64,000 nucleotides of DNA from Microbacterium sp. NC79. GTDB lineage: Bacteria; Actinomycetota; Actinomycetes; Actinomycetales; Microbacteriaceae. The notes under the pieces are model-generated. The model worked only from the letters and a program-made list of their open reading frames with translations, was not told where the DNA came from and searched no databases. Below are positions 45,762 to 54,843 of this stretch, in pieces. The position numbers and the translations under genes are program-made. The DNA lies in the NCBI RefSeq assembly GCF_019061125.1, contig NZ_JAHQYI010000001.1, forward strand, positions 186,001 to 250,000, written 5' to 3'. Every line of letters starts with the position of its first letter. The stretch's first letter is position 1.

Positions 45762-46769
45762 ATGGTTACAGCAGCGCGAAGCGCGGTGAAACAAACCTCG
45801 AGTGCAGCCAGGTTCTGGCTGTTCCTCGCACGGCGAGTCCTGCAGGGACTGATCGTCATCCTGATTGTGACGCTCATCGTCTTCGCGTTGCTGCACCTTG
45901 CTCTGCCTCAAGGCCCGGCACAGGGTGTTCTGGGTATGGCCGCCTCCCAAGAGCAAATTGACGCGTTCAACAAAGAACACGGCTATGACCTCCCGGTGTG
46001 GCAGCAGTACTTCAACTTCCTCGGGCAGCTCGCCGTCGGTGACCTGGGCGATTCATTCAAACTGAATCGCCCGGTCGCCGATGCGATCGAGCAGCGTCTG
46101 CCCAAGACGCTGATTCTCGCGCTGATCTCCATGGCTGTCGCACTGGTCATCGCGATCCCCATGGGCATCTACCAGGCAACGCGTCGCGGCAAGGCAGGCG
46201 ACTACATCCTGACCGCGATTAACTTCCTGATCTACTCGACGCCGTCGTTCTTCCTCGGCCTCGTTCTGGTGATCGTGTTCGCGCAGACCTTCAAGCTGGT
46301 TCCGGCTCTCGCCCCGCAGGGTGACACCGTCGCTGACGTCCTCAGCCAGCCGGCCAAGCTCATCCTGCCCGTCGCGACCGCCGCCCTCGGCATTATTGCG
46401 ACGCTGTCGCGCTACATGCGCTCGTCGACAATCGACAACCTGTCAGAAGACTACGTACGCACCGCGCGGGCCAAGGGAACCCCGATGCCCGTCGTGATTC
46501 GCCGTCACGTTGTGCGCAACTCGCTGACGAGCGTCATCGCGATGCTCGGCTACTACCTACCAGTCATGTTCGGCGGCATGATCGTGGTCGAATCGCTCTT
46601 CAACTACCCGGGTATGGGGCTGCTGTTCTGGACCAGCGCGCAAAACTCCGACTATCCCGTGCTGATCGGCTGCATCCTTGTGATCGCCATCGCCACCGTT
46701 GTCGGATCGCTGCTCGCTGACATCGCACAAGCGCTTCTGAACCCCCGCACGCGAGGAGAACTGGCATGA
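45762..46769 (+). CDS. ABC transporter permease (DppB type)
   Basis: 335 residues with six membrane spans and an EAA-like loop (DYVRTARAKGTPMPVVIRRHVVRNSL, about 230-255) that contacts the ATPase. It works with the next permease in the same peptide-type importer. TAAGGCAG is a modest ribosome site. Its stop overlaps the next ATG. Confidence 0.94.
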   Translation: MVTAARSAVKQTSSAARFWLFLARRVLQGLIVILIVTLIVFALLHLALPQGPAQGVLGMAASQEQIDAFNKEHGYDLPVWQQYFNFLGQLAVGDLGDSFKLNRPVADAIEQRLPKTLILALISMAVALVIAIPMGIYQATRRGKAGDYILTAINFLIYSTPSFFLGLVLVIVFAQTFKLVPALAPQGDTVADVLSQPAKLILPVATAALGIIATLSRYMRSSTIDNLSEDYVRTARAKGTPMPVVIRRHVVRNSLTSVIAMLGYYLPVMFGGMIVVESLFNYPGMGLLFWTSAQNSDYPVLIGCILVIAIATVVGSLLADIAQALLNPRTRGELA

Positions 46770-47656
46770 CCTCCACCGCCTCCACCCGCAACGACGTGAA
46801 AATCGATAAGTCACAGACGCCGTGGCGTCGCGGAATGCGCCGCTTTGTGCGCAACAAGCTCGCGATGTTCGGCCTCGCCATGATCGTCTTCTTCCTGCTG
46901 TTCTGCTTCGTCGGCCCGCTGTTTTGGCAGACCGACCAGGTGCACACCGATCTGAAGAGCGCGATGCTCCCTCCGGGAAGTCCTGGACACCCGCTCGGAA
47001 CCAACGACCTCGGCTATGACGTGCTTGGCCGTCTCATGCAGGGTGGTCAGATCTCGATTCTGATCGGGCTCGCAGCCGGAGTGCTCGCGACCGGAATTGG
47101 AACCTTGTGGGGTGCGATTGCCGGTTACGTCGGCGGAGCGACAGACGCCATCATGATGCGCGTTGTTGACGCTGGTATCGCGATTCCCGCCACGTTCCTG
47201 CTGCTGATTCTCTCCACGATCCTGCAGCCCTCCGTCGGCCTCATGATTCTCGTGATCGGTCTGGTGTCGTGGCTGGTTCCGGCTCGTCTCGTGCGCGCAG
47301 AATCGATCTCGCTGAAGTCCCGTGAATACGTGATGGCGATTCGGGCCATGGGCGGCACCCACTCGCGTGCCGTCATCAAGCACATCGTCCCGAACACCGT
47401 CGGCACGATCGTCGTGAACGCGACCTTCCAGGTTGCTGACGCGATCCTCCTCGTCGCGTACGTCTCGTTCCTGGGTATGGGCCTCCAGGCTCCGGCCACC
47501 GACTGGGGCGCGATGCTCACGGGCGGCATGACCTACACGTACTCGGGTGCCTGGTGGCTGATCTTCCCCGCCGGTATCTGCATCGTCCTCACCGTGGTCG
47601 CGTTCAACGCGATCGGTGACGGCCTGCGCGACTTCTTCGATGTGAAGGGACTCTAA
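46766..47656 (+). CDS. ABC transporter permease (DppC type)
   Basis: 296 residues with an N-terminal OppC leader segment, about six spans, and the ATPase-contact loop SREYVMAIRAMGGTHSRAVIKHIVPN (about 190-215). ATGA overlap with the first permease. The usual partner of DppB-type permeases. Confidence 0.94.
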   Translation: MTSTASTRNDVKIDKSQTPWRRGMRRFVRNKLAMFGLAMIVFFLLFCFVGPLFWQTDQVHTDLKSAMLPPGSPGHPLGTNDLGYDVLGRLMQGGQISILIGLAAGVLATGIGTLWGAIAGYVGGATDAIMMRVVDAGIAIPATFLLLILSTILQPSVGLMILVIGLVSWLVPARLVRAESISLKSREYVMAIRAMGGTHSRAVIKHIVPNTVGTIVVNATFQVADAILLVAYVSFLGMGLQAPATDWGAMLTGGMTYTYSGAWWLIFPAGICIVLTVVAFNAIGDGLRDFFDVKGL

Positions 47657-47658
47657 CG

Positions 47659-49329
47659 GTGACTTCTGAAACCACCCAGCCCTTGCTGAGCCTGCGCAAC
47701 CTTGCGGTGACATTCGCTACCGAACAGGGCCCCGTCGAAGCGGTCAAGGGCATTGATCTCGACATCAACCCTGGCGAAGTTGTCGCCGTCGTTGGTGAGT
47801 CGGGTTCTGGCAAGTCGGTCACGGCCATGGCGATTTTGTCGCTGTTGCCGTCGACGGCCACCCGCACGGGCGAAATCATCATGAACGGCCGTGACCTCAC
47901 GACGCTCACCGAAAAAGAGCTCAACGGTGTGCGCGGGCAGGAAATCTCGATGGTGTTCCAGGAGCCGATGACGGCCCTGAACCCCACGATGCGCATCGGC
48001 GATCAGATTGCTGAGGCGCTGCTCAACCACCGCAAGATCAGCAAGAAGGACGCGGCGGCGAAGGCTGTCGAGATGCTCGCACGTGTCGGCATTCCCGACC
48101 CCGAGCGCCGCGCGCAGGGCTTCCCGCATGAACTTTCCGGCGGCCAGCGTCAGCGCGTTGTGATCGCCATTGCGTTGGCAAACGAGCCGAGCCTCATCAT
48201 CGCCGACGAGCCCACGACGGCACTCGACGTCACGGTGCAGGCCGAAATTCTTGACCTGATCCGTACGCTTGCCGACGAGAGCGGCACCGCCTTCATGCTC
48301 GTCACCCACAACATGGGTGTGGTCGCCGATATCGCTGACCGCGTCGCCGTGATGTTCCGTGGCGACATGGTCGAGGTCGGAACCACGACCCAGGTGCTGA
48401 AGACACCGGAAGACGAGTACACAAAGAAGCTGCTGAGTGCGGTGCCGCGTCTGCCGGAAGGCCCCGGCCTCGGAATGACGCCGCCGCCGGCCAGCGACAT
48501 CGCGGTGATGGAACTCATTGACGCGAGCGTCATCTATCGCAAGGGCGGCAACTCCTTCGCCGCTCTCGACAACGTGTCGGTGCAGATTGCCCCGGGCGAG
48601 ATCCTCGGCCTTGTCGGCGAATCAGGGTCAGGAAAGTCGACCCTTGGTCGCTCGGCCCTCGGCCTCACGCCGCTGTCGAGCGGAACCATGCGCCTCTTTG
48701 GTGAGACGGTCGGCAAGGGCGGTTTGCGTGGCCGTGCCGAACGTCGCATGCGCGGCCGCATTGGCACGATCTTCCAAGACCCGGGCTCGAGCCTTGACCC
48801 GCGCACGACGGTGGGCGAAGCGATTGCCGAACCGCTGATCATTCACCGGGCTGACCGCCCGATGAGCGCGAAGGATCGCGCGGCCCGGGTGCGCGACCTG
48901 CTTGAAGCGGTGGAGCTGCCCGCGTCGTACGCACACCGCTTCCCGCACGAGCTTTCCGGTGGTCAGCGTCAGCGCATCGGTCTGGCCCGCGCCATCGCGC
49001 TGGAGCCGGAGCTGATCGTCGCCGACGAGCCGACCTCAGCACTCGATGTATCGGTGCAGGCTGCCGTGCTTGACGTGCTGAAGACGCTGCAGGAGAAGAT
49101 GAACTTCGCGTGCCTGTTCATCAGCCACGACCTCGCCGTTGTGCACGAAATTTCGCACCGCGTTGCCGTCATGTTCGCCGGCGAGATCGTCGAAATCGGC
49201 ACGACTGATGACGTGCTTCTAAACCCGCAGCACCCGTACTCGAAGAAGCTCCTCAGCTCGGTTCCGGTTCCGGATCCCGCGGTTCAGCAGGCTCGTCGCC
49301 TGGAGCGACTGACTCGGAGTGTGGCGTGA
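47659..49329 (+). CDS. fused dual ABC ATPase (DppD-DppF)
   Basis: 556 residues with two complete ATPase domains: Walker A GESGSGKS in each (about 47-54 and 317-324), signatures LSGGQRQR twice, and Walker B ADEPTTALD and ADEPTSALD. Each Opp ATPase C-terminal tail (HPYSKKLLSSVP-like) is present. One chain replaces the two ATPase subunits that are often separate. GTG start, 2 nt after the permease stop. GTGA overlap with cutC. Confidence 0.94.
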   Translation: MTSETTQPLLSLRNLAVTFATEQGPVEAVKGIDLDINPGEVVAVVGESGSGKSVTAMAILSLLPSTATRTGEIIMNGRDLTTLTEKELNGVRGQEISMVFQEPMTALNPTMRIGDQIAEALLNHRKISKKDAAAKAVEMLARVGIPDPERRAQGFPHELSGGQRQRVVIAIALANEPSLIIADEPTTALDVTVQAEILDLIRTLADESGTAFMLVTHNMGVVADIADRVAVMFRGDMVEVGTTTQVLKTPEDEYTKKLLSAVPRLPEGPGLGMTPPPASDIAVMELIDASVIYRKGGNSFAALDNVSVQIAPGEILGLVGESGSGKSTLGRSALGLTPLSSGTMRLFGETVGKGGLRGRAERRMRGRIGTIFQDPGSSLDPRTTVGEAIAEPLIIHRADRPMSAKDRAARVRDLLEAVELPASYAHRFPHELSGGQRQRIGLARAIALEPELIVADEPTSALDVSVQAAVLDVLKTLQEKMNFACLFISHDLAVVHEISHRVAVMFAGEIVEIGTTDDVLLNPQHPYSKKLLSSVPVPDPAVQQARRLERLTRSVA

Positions 49330-50063
49330 GACTGCAGACGGAGCTTATTGCTACCGATGCCGATGCTGTTCGTGTTGCGATCAGCATTGGCGCGCGTCGC
49401 GTCGAGCTGTGCTCGGCGCTGGCGCTGGGCGGGCTGACAGCATCGGCCGGAACCATTGCTGACGTCGTCGAGACGGCAGCAGGCGCGGTTGAAGTGCATG
49501 CGCTGATTCGTTCGCGTGCGGGTGGATTCCACTACGACGCTGACGAGATTCGCGTCATGACACGCGATATTGAGCTCGCGGTTGCCGCAGGCGTTGACGG
49601 CGTCGTCGTTGGTGCTCTCGGCGAAGACGGACTCTTTGATGAGCGGGCGATGCGCGAATTCGTGGCTGCTGCCGGTGGCGCCTCCGTCGCCGCGCACCGG
49701 GCGATCGACGTCGCGAGTGACCGCACCACGGCGCTGGAGCAACTCATTGATCTCGGTGTCGTGCGCGTGCTGACCTCGGGCGGTGCCCCGACGGCGCTTG
49801 CCGGTGCTGCCGGGCTCCGTGACATGGTGGCGCACGCTGCCGGTCGCATCGACATCATGGCGGGCAGCGGCATTTCCTCTGCCACCGTCGCTGAGGTCAT
49901 GGCCACGGGCGTGCAGGCTGTGCACTTTTCGGCCAAGCGGCTCGTACCCGACGTGACCGGCATCAGCATGGGCGCGGCGAGTAGCGAAGGCCTGGGCCCG
50001 TTCGAAAAGGTTGACGCCGACGAAGCGCGACGCATCGCCACCATTGTGGCCGGTGATCACTAG
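49326..50063 (+). CDS. cutC: CutC family protein
   Basis: 245 residues with a TIM barrel: the start RLQTELIATDADAVRVAISIGARRVELCSAL, the HALIRSRAGGFHYD segment and the end MAGSGI...VHFSAKR are family hallmarks. CutC was named for copper tolerance, but a direct copper function is disputed. Here it is locked between an Opp-type ATPase (GTGA overlap) and a ROK kinase (TAGTG overlap), which argues for a metabolic, perhaps sugar-derivative, enzyme role in this pathway (inference). Confidence 0.9.
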   Translation: MRLQTELIATDADAVRVAISIGARRVELCSALALGGLTASAGTIADVVETAAGAVEVHALIRSRAGGFHYDADEIRVMTRDIELAVAAGVDGVVVGALGEDGLFDERAMREFVAAAGGASVAAHRAIDVASDRTTALEQLIDLGVVRVLTSGGAPTALAGAAGLRDMVAHAAGRIDIMAGSGISSATVAEVMATGVQAVHFSAKRLVPDVTGISMGAASSEGLGPFEKVDADEARRIATIVAGDH

Positions 50064-50974
50064 TGACGACGCGTTACCTGCTCGGGCTGGATGTTGGCGG
50101 CTCGAGCATCAAATACCAGTTGGCGATGATCACGGACGATGACCGTCCCGTCGTTGTCAAACAAGACACGTTAGCGACGCCAGCAAGCGATCCGGTTGCT
50201 GCCTTCGCCGATATCGCGCGCGACATCGCGGGCGACGACCTCGCTGGTGTCGTCATCGCCATCCCTGGGCTCGTTGACAGCGATACCGGAACCGTGCTGC
50301 GGTCGGTCAACCTGCCGCACCTGGACGGCGTGCACCTTGGCGCGCGCCTCGGCGACATTCTCGAGGTTCCGGTCGACATCGTGAACGACGGTCGCGCCGC
50401 CGCTATCGCCGAAGCCCGCTGGGGTGCAGGTGACGGCCACAGTGACGTTTTCACCCTCGCGCTCGGCACCGGCATCGCGGGCTGTCACGTTGTGAACGGT
50501 TCCGTCGCAGCAGGCGCGCACGGCATTGCTGGCGAGCTGGGACACATCGTGGTCGAACCCGACGGCGAGCTGTGTGCCTGTGGACAACGGGGCTGCCTGG
50601 AAACCGTGATCGGGGCACCCGCGCTGCGTCGCGGGTGGCACGCGGCTGGGGGCGAGGGGTCGCCCCGCGACCTGCTCATCGCATACGAGAATGGCGATGC
50701 ACGCGCACTGCCGATCGTTGACCGCGCTGGCCGTTCGTTGGGCGACGCACTCCTCACGCTGCTCGCGCTTGTCGACCCGGGTTGTGTCGTTATCGGTGGT
50801 GGCCTCGCGAGTGCCCCGCACCGCCTCGTGCAGTTGGCGGTCGCTCACGTTGACAAGAAGAAGACGTTCCACACCGTGCCGCCCATCGTCGCCGCTGAAC
50901 TCGGCCGCTGGGCCGGCGCCGTCGGTTGCGTCGGCATTGCCGTTGACCGCATGGCTCGCACCGTCACCGCGTAG
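50063..50974 (+). CDS. ROK family sugar kinase
   Basis: 303 residues without a DNA-binding domain, so an enzyme. It has the ATP phosphate motif DVGGSSIK (10-17), catalytic Asp in VNDGRAAA (about 112-119), GTGIAG, ELGHI, and the zinc cluster CACGQRGCLE. It likely phosphorylates glucose, N-acetylglucosamine or a similar sugar freed from the imported compound. GTG start overlaps the cutC stop by one base. Last gene of the locus. Confidence 0.9.
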   Translation: MTTRYLLGLDVGGSSIKYQLAMITDDDRPVVVKQDTLATPASDPVAAFADIARDIAGDDLAGVVIAIPGLVDSDTGTVLRSVNLPHLDGVHLGARLGDILEVPVDIVNDGRAAAIAEARWGAGDGHSDVFTLALGTGIAGCHVVNGSVAAGAHGIAGELGHIVVEPDGELCACGQRGCLETVIGAPALRRGWHAAGGEGSPRDLLIAYENGDARALPIVDRAGRSLGDALLTLLALVDPGCVVIGGGLASAPHRLVQLAVAHVDKKKTFHTVPPIVAAELGRWAGAVGCVGIAVDRMARTVTA

Positions 50975-51104
50975 CCGTTCTGCACGAGCAGATGTCCCTT
51001 CGGGCTGAAAAGCACGGCGTTTCGCGGCGTTCTTGCCTTTCGATCGTGCACAACAGGAAGTCAGAGCGTTGCCGCCGGTCCGTGACCAATGCGAGTACGC
51101 CCCC

Positions 51105-51110
51105 TAGACT
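51105..51110 (+). promoter_or_regulatory. -10 hexamer of the leaderless hydrolase gene
   Basis: TAGACT, 7 nt, ATG 51118. Confidence 0.55.
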
Positions 51111-51117
51111 CGCGTGC

Positions 51118-51969
51118 ATGGCTGAATTCATTGACGCACATGGCATCGCAATCGTTTATGACGTTCATCCTGCCAAAGGGGTCGCGCGCGGGGTCGTGCA
51201 ACTCGCCCACGGGCTGGGTGAGCACGCCGGCCGCTATGGGGCATTGATCAGCGCGCTGACAGCTGCCGGATACACCGTGTACGCCGATGACCATCGCGGT
51301 CACGGACGCACCGGCATGAAGCAGCACAACGGCAATGTTGACAAGCTCGGCACGCTGGGCCCCGGGGGACTGCGGGCCACGCAGGCGGCGGTGTGGCAGT
51401 TTACGCAGCTGATTAAGGCGGAGAATCCTGGACTCCCCCTGATCCTGATCGGGCACTCGTGGGGTTCGTTCCTCTCGCAGTGGCTCCTCAATCACCATGC
51501 CGACGCTTTCGACGCCGTCGTGCTTTCTGGTTCCGCTCGCCTCTCGCCGACGACGCTCAGTCCACTCCCGCTGAACCGCGCATTTGATGGGCCCACCGCT
51601 ACGGGCCTTGAGTGGCTGTCGACTGACCCAGAGATTTGGGCAGAGTTTCGCGCCGACCCGCTTACCACGGAGAAGCCGTTGCTGAAGCTTTTCGGTCTGG
51701 CCGATGCCATGCGCCTGTATGAGCTGCCAGCGAAGCACCTGCCTCGCGACGTTCCTGTGCTGCTGATGGTGGGTTCCAACGACCCGGTGGGTGGCCCCGT
51801 CAGCGTTCACAAGCTTGCGAAGGCGTACCGCGAGCGCTCCGGCCTCACCGACGTCACGACGCTGGTGTATCCCGATGACCGCCACGAAATCTTCAACGAA
51901 AAAGACCAGGAGCGCGTGCGTGCCGACCTGCTGGCTTGGCTGGATAGGCACATTCAGCCGGCGGGGTGA
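51118..51969 (+). CDS. alpha/beta hydrolase, monoacylglycerol lipase-like
   Basis: 283 residues from ATG 51118. HGLGEHAGRY (about 31-40) is the oxyanion loop, the nucleophile Ser is in GHSWG, the Asp in GSNDPVGG and the His in DDRHEIFNE. This is the Hydrolase_4 (serine aminopeptidase/monoacylglycerol lipase) group. Longer in-frame starts upstream are less likely, as TAGACT lies 7 nt before this ATG. Confidence 0.88.
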   Translation: MAEFIDAHGIAIVYDVHPAKGVARGVVQLAHGLGEHAGRYGALISALTAAGYTVYADDHRGHGRTGMKQHNGNVDKLGTLGPGGLRATQAAVWQFTQLIKAENPGLPLILIGHSWGSFLSQWLLNHHADAFDAVVLSGSARLSPTTLSPLPLNRAFDGPTATGLEWLSTDPEIWAEFRADPLTTEKPLLKLFGLADAMRLYELPAKHLPRDVPVLLMVGSNDPVGGPVSVHKLAKAYRERSGLTDVTTLVYPDDRHEIFNEKDQERVRADLLAWLDRHIQPAG

Positions 51970-51979
51970 ACCACGGCGC

Positions 51980-51985
51980 TAGGCT
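51980..51985 (+). promoter_or_regulatory. -10 hexamer of the leaderless lipoate ligase gene
   Basis: TAGGCT, 6 nt, ATG 51992. Confidence 0.6.
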
Positions 51986-51991
51986 GGGTTT

Positions 51992-53041
51992 ATGCACGGA
52001 GAATATAAAGTTCCAGGCGGAAAACTCGTCGTTGTTGACTTCGATGTGATCGATGGCGTCATCACCAACTTTCACCTTGCCGGTGACTTTTTTCTCGAGC
52101 CCGACTCCGCGCTGCTCGACATTAACGCCGCCGTAAACGGGCTCGATGAGAAGACGGATGCTTCCGGCATTGCCGCCACGGTGCGCGCAGCGCTCCCCGA
52201 GGGCGCTCAGCTGTTGGGATTCACGCCAGAGGCGGTCGGAACCGCGGTGCGGCGTGCGCTGGTTACGGCACCCGGGTGGAAGGACTACAGCTGGGAGATC
52301 GTGCACGACGAGGCCGTTTCGCCGCGCATGAACCTGGCCCTCGATGAGGTTCTCACCGGTCGTGTCGGAGATGGCCGACGCCAGCCCACCCTGCGCATTT
52401 GGGAGTGGAACGAATCAGCCGTCGTGATCGGCTCGTTCCAGTCGCTTCGCAATGAGGTCGATGCTGAAGGGGCAGCGCGCCACGGGTTTGACGTCGTCCG
52501 CCGTATTTCGGGCGGTGGCGCGATGATGATGGGTGCAGGCCAGATCATCACATACTCGCTGTATGTGCCTGCCGAGCTGGTGTCGGGTATGACCTTTGCC
52601 GACTCCTACGCGTTCCTTGATGACTGGGTGCTGCAAGGTCTGCGCGCGCTCGGCATCGATGCGACGTACCAGCCGCTCAACGACATCGCCAGCTCGAAGG
52701 GCAAGATCGGCGGCGCTGCGCAGAAACGCCTCGCCAACGGTGGCGTGTTGCACCATGCCACGCTGAGCTACGACATGGATGGTCAGATGATGACCGAGGT
52801 ACTCCGTATCGGCCGCGAAAAGCTGTCAGATAAGGGAACCACGTCAGCGGCAAAGCGCGTCGACCCGCTTCGCTCGCAGACCGGGATGAGCCGTGACGAC
52901 ATCATTACCGCGTTGATTTCGACGTTCCAGTCACTCACCGGTGCGACGATCGGCCAGATCAGCGCAGACGAGTACGCCGACGCTGAGGCTCTCGTCGAGT
53001 CAAAGTTCTCCACCGAGGCCTGGCTCAAGCGCGTTCCGTAA
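51992..53041 (+). CDS. lplA: lipoate-protein ligase with accessory domain at the N-terminus
   Basis: 349 residues. The first 85 (MHGEYKVPGGKLVVVDFDV onward, with HLAGDFFLEPDSAL) match the small C-terminal accessory domain of LplA. The rest (about 95-345) is the catalytic biotin/lipoate ligase domain with RRISGGGAMM (about 170-179) and the catalytic lysine in SSKGKIGGAAQKR. The usual order of the two domains is therefore swapped. It attaches lipoate, or another acid, to E2 and GcvH proteins. Followed by a convergent pgm gene. Confidence 0.88.
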   Translation: MHGEYKVPGGKLVVVDFDVIDGVITNFHLAGDFFLEPDSALLDINAAVNGLDEKTDASGIAATVRAALPEGAQLLGFTPEAVGTAVRRALVTAPGWKDYSWEIVHDEAVSPRMNLALDEVLTGRVGDGRRQPTLRIWEWNESAVVIGSFQSLRNEVDAEGAARHGFDVVRRISGGGAMMMGAGQIITYSLYVPAELVSGMTFADSYAFLDDWVLQGLRALGIDATYQPLNDIASSKGKIGGAAQKRLANGGVLHHATLSYDMDGQMMTEVLRIGREKLSDKGTTSAAKRVDPLRSQTGMSRDDIITALISTFQSLTGATIGQISADEYADAEALVESKFSTEAWLKRVP

Positions 53042-53055
53042 CAGGCGCTCCGTCC

Positions 53056-53081
53056 GTCTCGCTTCGCTCGCGGGTCGAGAC
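53056..53081. repeat. palindromic element between convergent genes
   Basis: GTCTCG and CGAGAC form 6-bp arms with a GC-rich 14-nt interior. No T run. It may act as a weak terminator, or be one copy of a dispersed intergenic palindrome. Confidence 0.4.
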
Positions 53082-53110
53082 GAAACGCTCAATGAGTGAA
53101 CGTGACGGGG

Positions 53111-54754
53111 CTACGCGCCGTTGAGGGCGGCGGCGACAACCGCGCGGGCTTGCTCCTGTACTTCGGCGAGGTGTGCCGGGCCGCGAAGCGACTCAGCGTA
53201 CAGCTTGTAAACGTCTTCCGTGCCCGATGGGCGTGCGGCAAACCATGCGTTCGCGGTCTGTACCTTGAGCCCACCAATAGCGGCACTGTTGCCTGGTGCG
53301 TGCGACAGTTTCGCGGTGATGGGCTCGCCGGCAAGCTCGACAGCTGACACGGCGTCGGGGGACAGCTGTCCGAGCACCTTCTTCTGCGCAGGCGTGGCTG
53401 CCGCATCGACGCGCTGGTACGCACTCGCACCGAAGCGATCCTCCAGCTCGGCATACAGCTGCGACGGCGTCTTTTCCGTCACCGCGATGATCTCGGCGGC
53501 GAGCAGACACAGCAAAATGCCGTCTTTATCGGTCGTCCAGACAGAACCATCGGCGCGCAAGAACGACGCACCGGCAGATTCTTCACCGCCGAAGGCAACG
53601 GAACCATCAAGCAGTCCAGGAACGAACCACTTGAATCCGACCGGCACCTCCCACAGGCGTCGCCCCAGTGATTCTGCCACCTTGTCAATGATCATGCTTG
53701 ACACCAGGGTCTTACCGATCGCCGCATCATGACGCCAGTTCGGGCGGTGCGTATAGAGGTATTGAATTGCGACGGCGAGGTAGTGGTTCGGGTTCATCAG
53801 GCCCGCGTCCGGCGTGACAATGCCGTGGCGATCAGCATCGGCGTCGTTGCCGGTTAGTACGTCAAACTCGTCGCGGCGGGCGACGAGGGCTGCCATCGCA
53901 GAAGGCGAAGACGGATCCATGCGGATCTTCTCGTCCCAGTCGAGGGTCATGAATGCCCACGTCGGGTCCACATCCGGGTTAACGACCGTGATATCGATGT
54001 TGTGCACCTCGGCGATGTACGACCAGTAGTCGACGCTCGCGCCGCCCAGCGGGTCAGCGCCAACGCGCACGCCAGCGCCGCGGATCGCGTCGACGTCGAT
54101 GATCGTCCCGAGGTCACGCACGTACGCATCGCGGAAGTCGTAGGAACCGGTGGCCCCCGTGGCAAAATCGGCGGTGCGCACGCGCTTCACATCGGCAAGA
54201 CCCGCTTCGATGAGCGCGTTCGCACGGTCAGCGATCCAGCCGGTGGCGTCGGTGTCAGCGGGGCCACCATGCGGCGGGTTGTACTTGAAACCGCCGTCAG
54301 CAGGCGGGTTGTGCGAGGGGGTCACCACGATGCCATCGGCGCGGGTGGGATCATCGGCTGCCTTGCCCGCATTGTGGGTGAGGATCGCATGGCTAAGCGC
54401 TGGTGTCGGAACATAGGACTCGCGAGAATCCTGCAACACGGCGATTCCGTTGCCCACCAGTACCTCAACGGCGGTGCGCTCGGCTGGCAAGCTCAGCGCG
54501 TGCGTGTCGCGGCCGATGAACAGCGGGCCGGTGATGCCCTGCGACGCCCGGTAATCGACGATCGCCTGCGTCGTCGCCAGGATGTGCACCTCGTTGAAGG
54601 AGCCGTTAAATGCGGAACCACGGTGACCGCTGGTTCCGAATGACACGCGTTGCGAAGCAACAGTGGGGTCGGGAGCGATGTCGTAGTAGGCCGCAATTAA
54701 GGCGTCTACGTCAATGAGATCGGAAGATTGTGCCGGCTGTCCTGCGCGCGTCAT
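53111..54754 (-). CDS. pgm: phosphoglucomutase, alpha-D-glucose specific
   Basis: 547 residues. It contains the sugar-phosphate loop GTSGHRG, TPSHNPPADGGFKYNPPHGG around the DNA position 54270, the metal loop DADADRHG, GGEESAG, and the phosphate-binding RPSGTEDVYKLY near the end. It interconverts glucose-1-phosphate and glucose-6-phosphate. The minus-strand ATG at 54754 is 6 nt after CAGACT, a near match to the leaderless -10 hexamer. Divergent from pheA. Confidence 0.95.
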   Translation of the reverse strand: MTRAGQPAQSSDLIDVDALIAAYYDIAPDPTVASQRVSFGTSGHRGSAFNGSFNEVHILATTQAIVDYRASQGITGPLFIGRDTHALSLPAERTAVEVLVGNGIAVLQDSRESYVPTPALSHAILTHNAGKAADDPTRADGIVVTPSHNPPADGGFKYNPPHGGPADTDATGWIADRANALIEAGLADVKRVRTADFATGATGSYDFRDAYVRDLGTIIDVDAIRGAGVRVGADPLGGASVDYWSYIAEVHNIDITVVNPDVDPTWAFMTLDWDEKIRMDPSSPSAMAALVARRDEFDVLTGNDADADRHGIVTPDAGLMNPNHYLAVAIQYLYTHRPNWRHDAAIGKTLVSSMIIDKVAESLGRRLWEVPVGFKWFVPGLLDGSVAFGGEESAGASFLRADGSVWTTDKDGILLCLLAAEIIAVTEKTPSQLYAELEDRFGASAYQRVDAAATPAQKKVLGQLSPDAVSAVELAGEPITAKLSHAPGNSAAIGGLKVQTANAWFAARPSGTEDVYKLYAESLRGPAHLAEVQEQARAVVAAALNGA

Positions 54755-54760
54755 GATGCC

Positions 54761-54766
54761 AGTCTG
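54761..54766 (-). promoter_or_regulatory. possible -10 hexamer of pgm
   Basis: CAGACT, 6 nt, ATG 54754. It differs from the other hexamers by C in place of the first T. Confidence 0.3.
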
Positions 54767-54831
54767 CCTGTCCTTCGCCTTGGGCGCATCTTCAATGACG
54801 CGGATCGTAGGAATGCACCGGGAATTCTCAC

Positions 54832-54837
54832 TAGGCT
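54832..54837 (+). promoter_or_regulatory. -10 hexamer of leaderless pheA
   Basis: TAGGCT, 6 nt, ATG 54844. Confidence 0.6.
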
Positions 54838-54843
54838 GAACCC

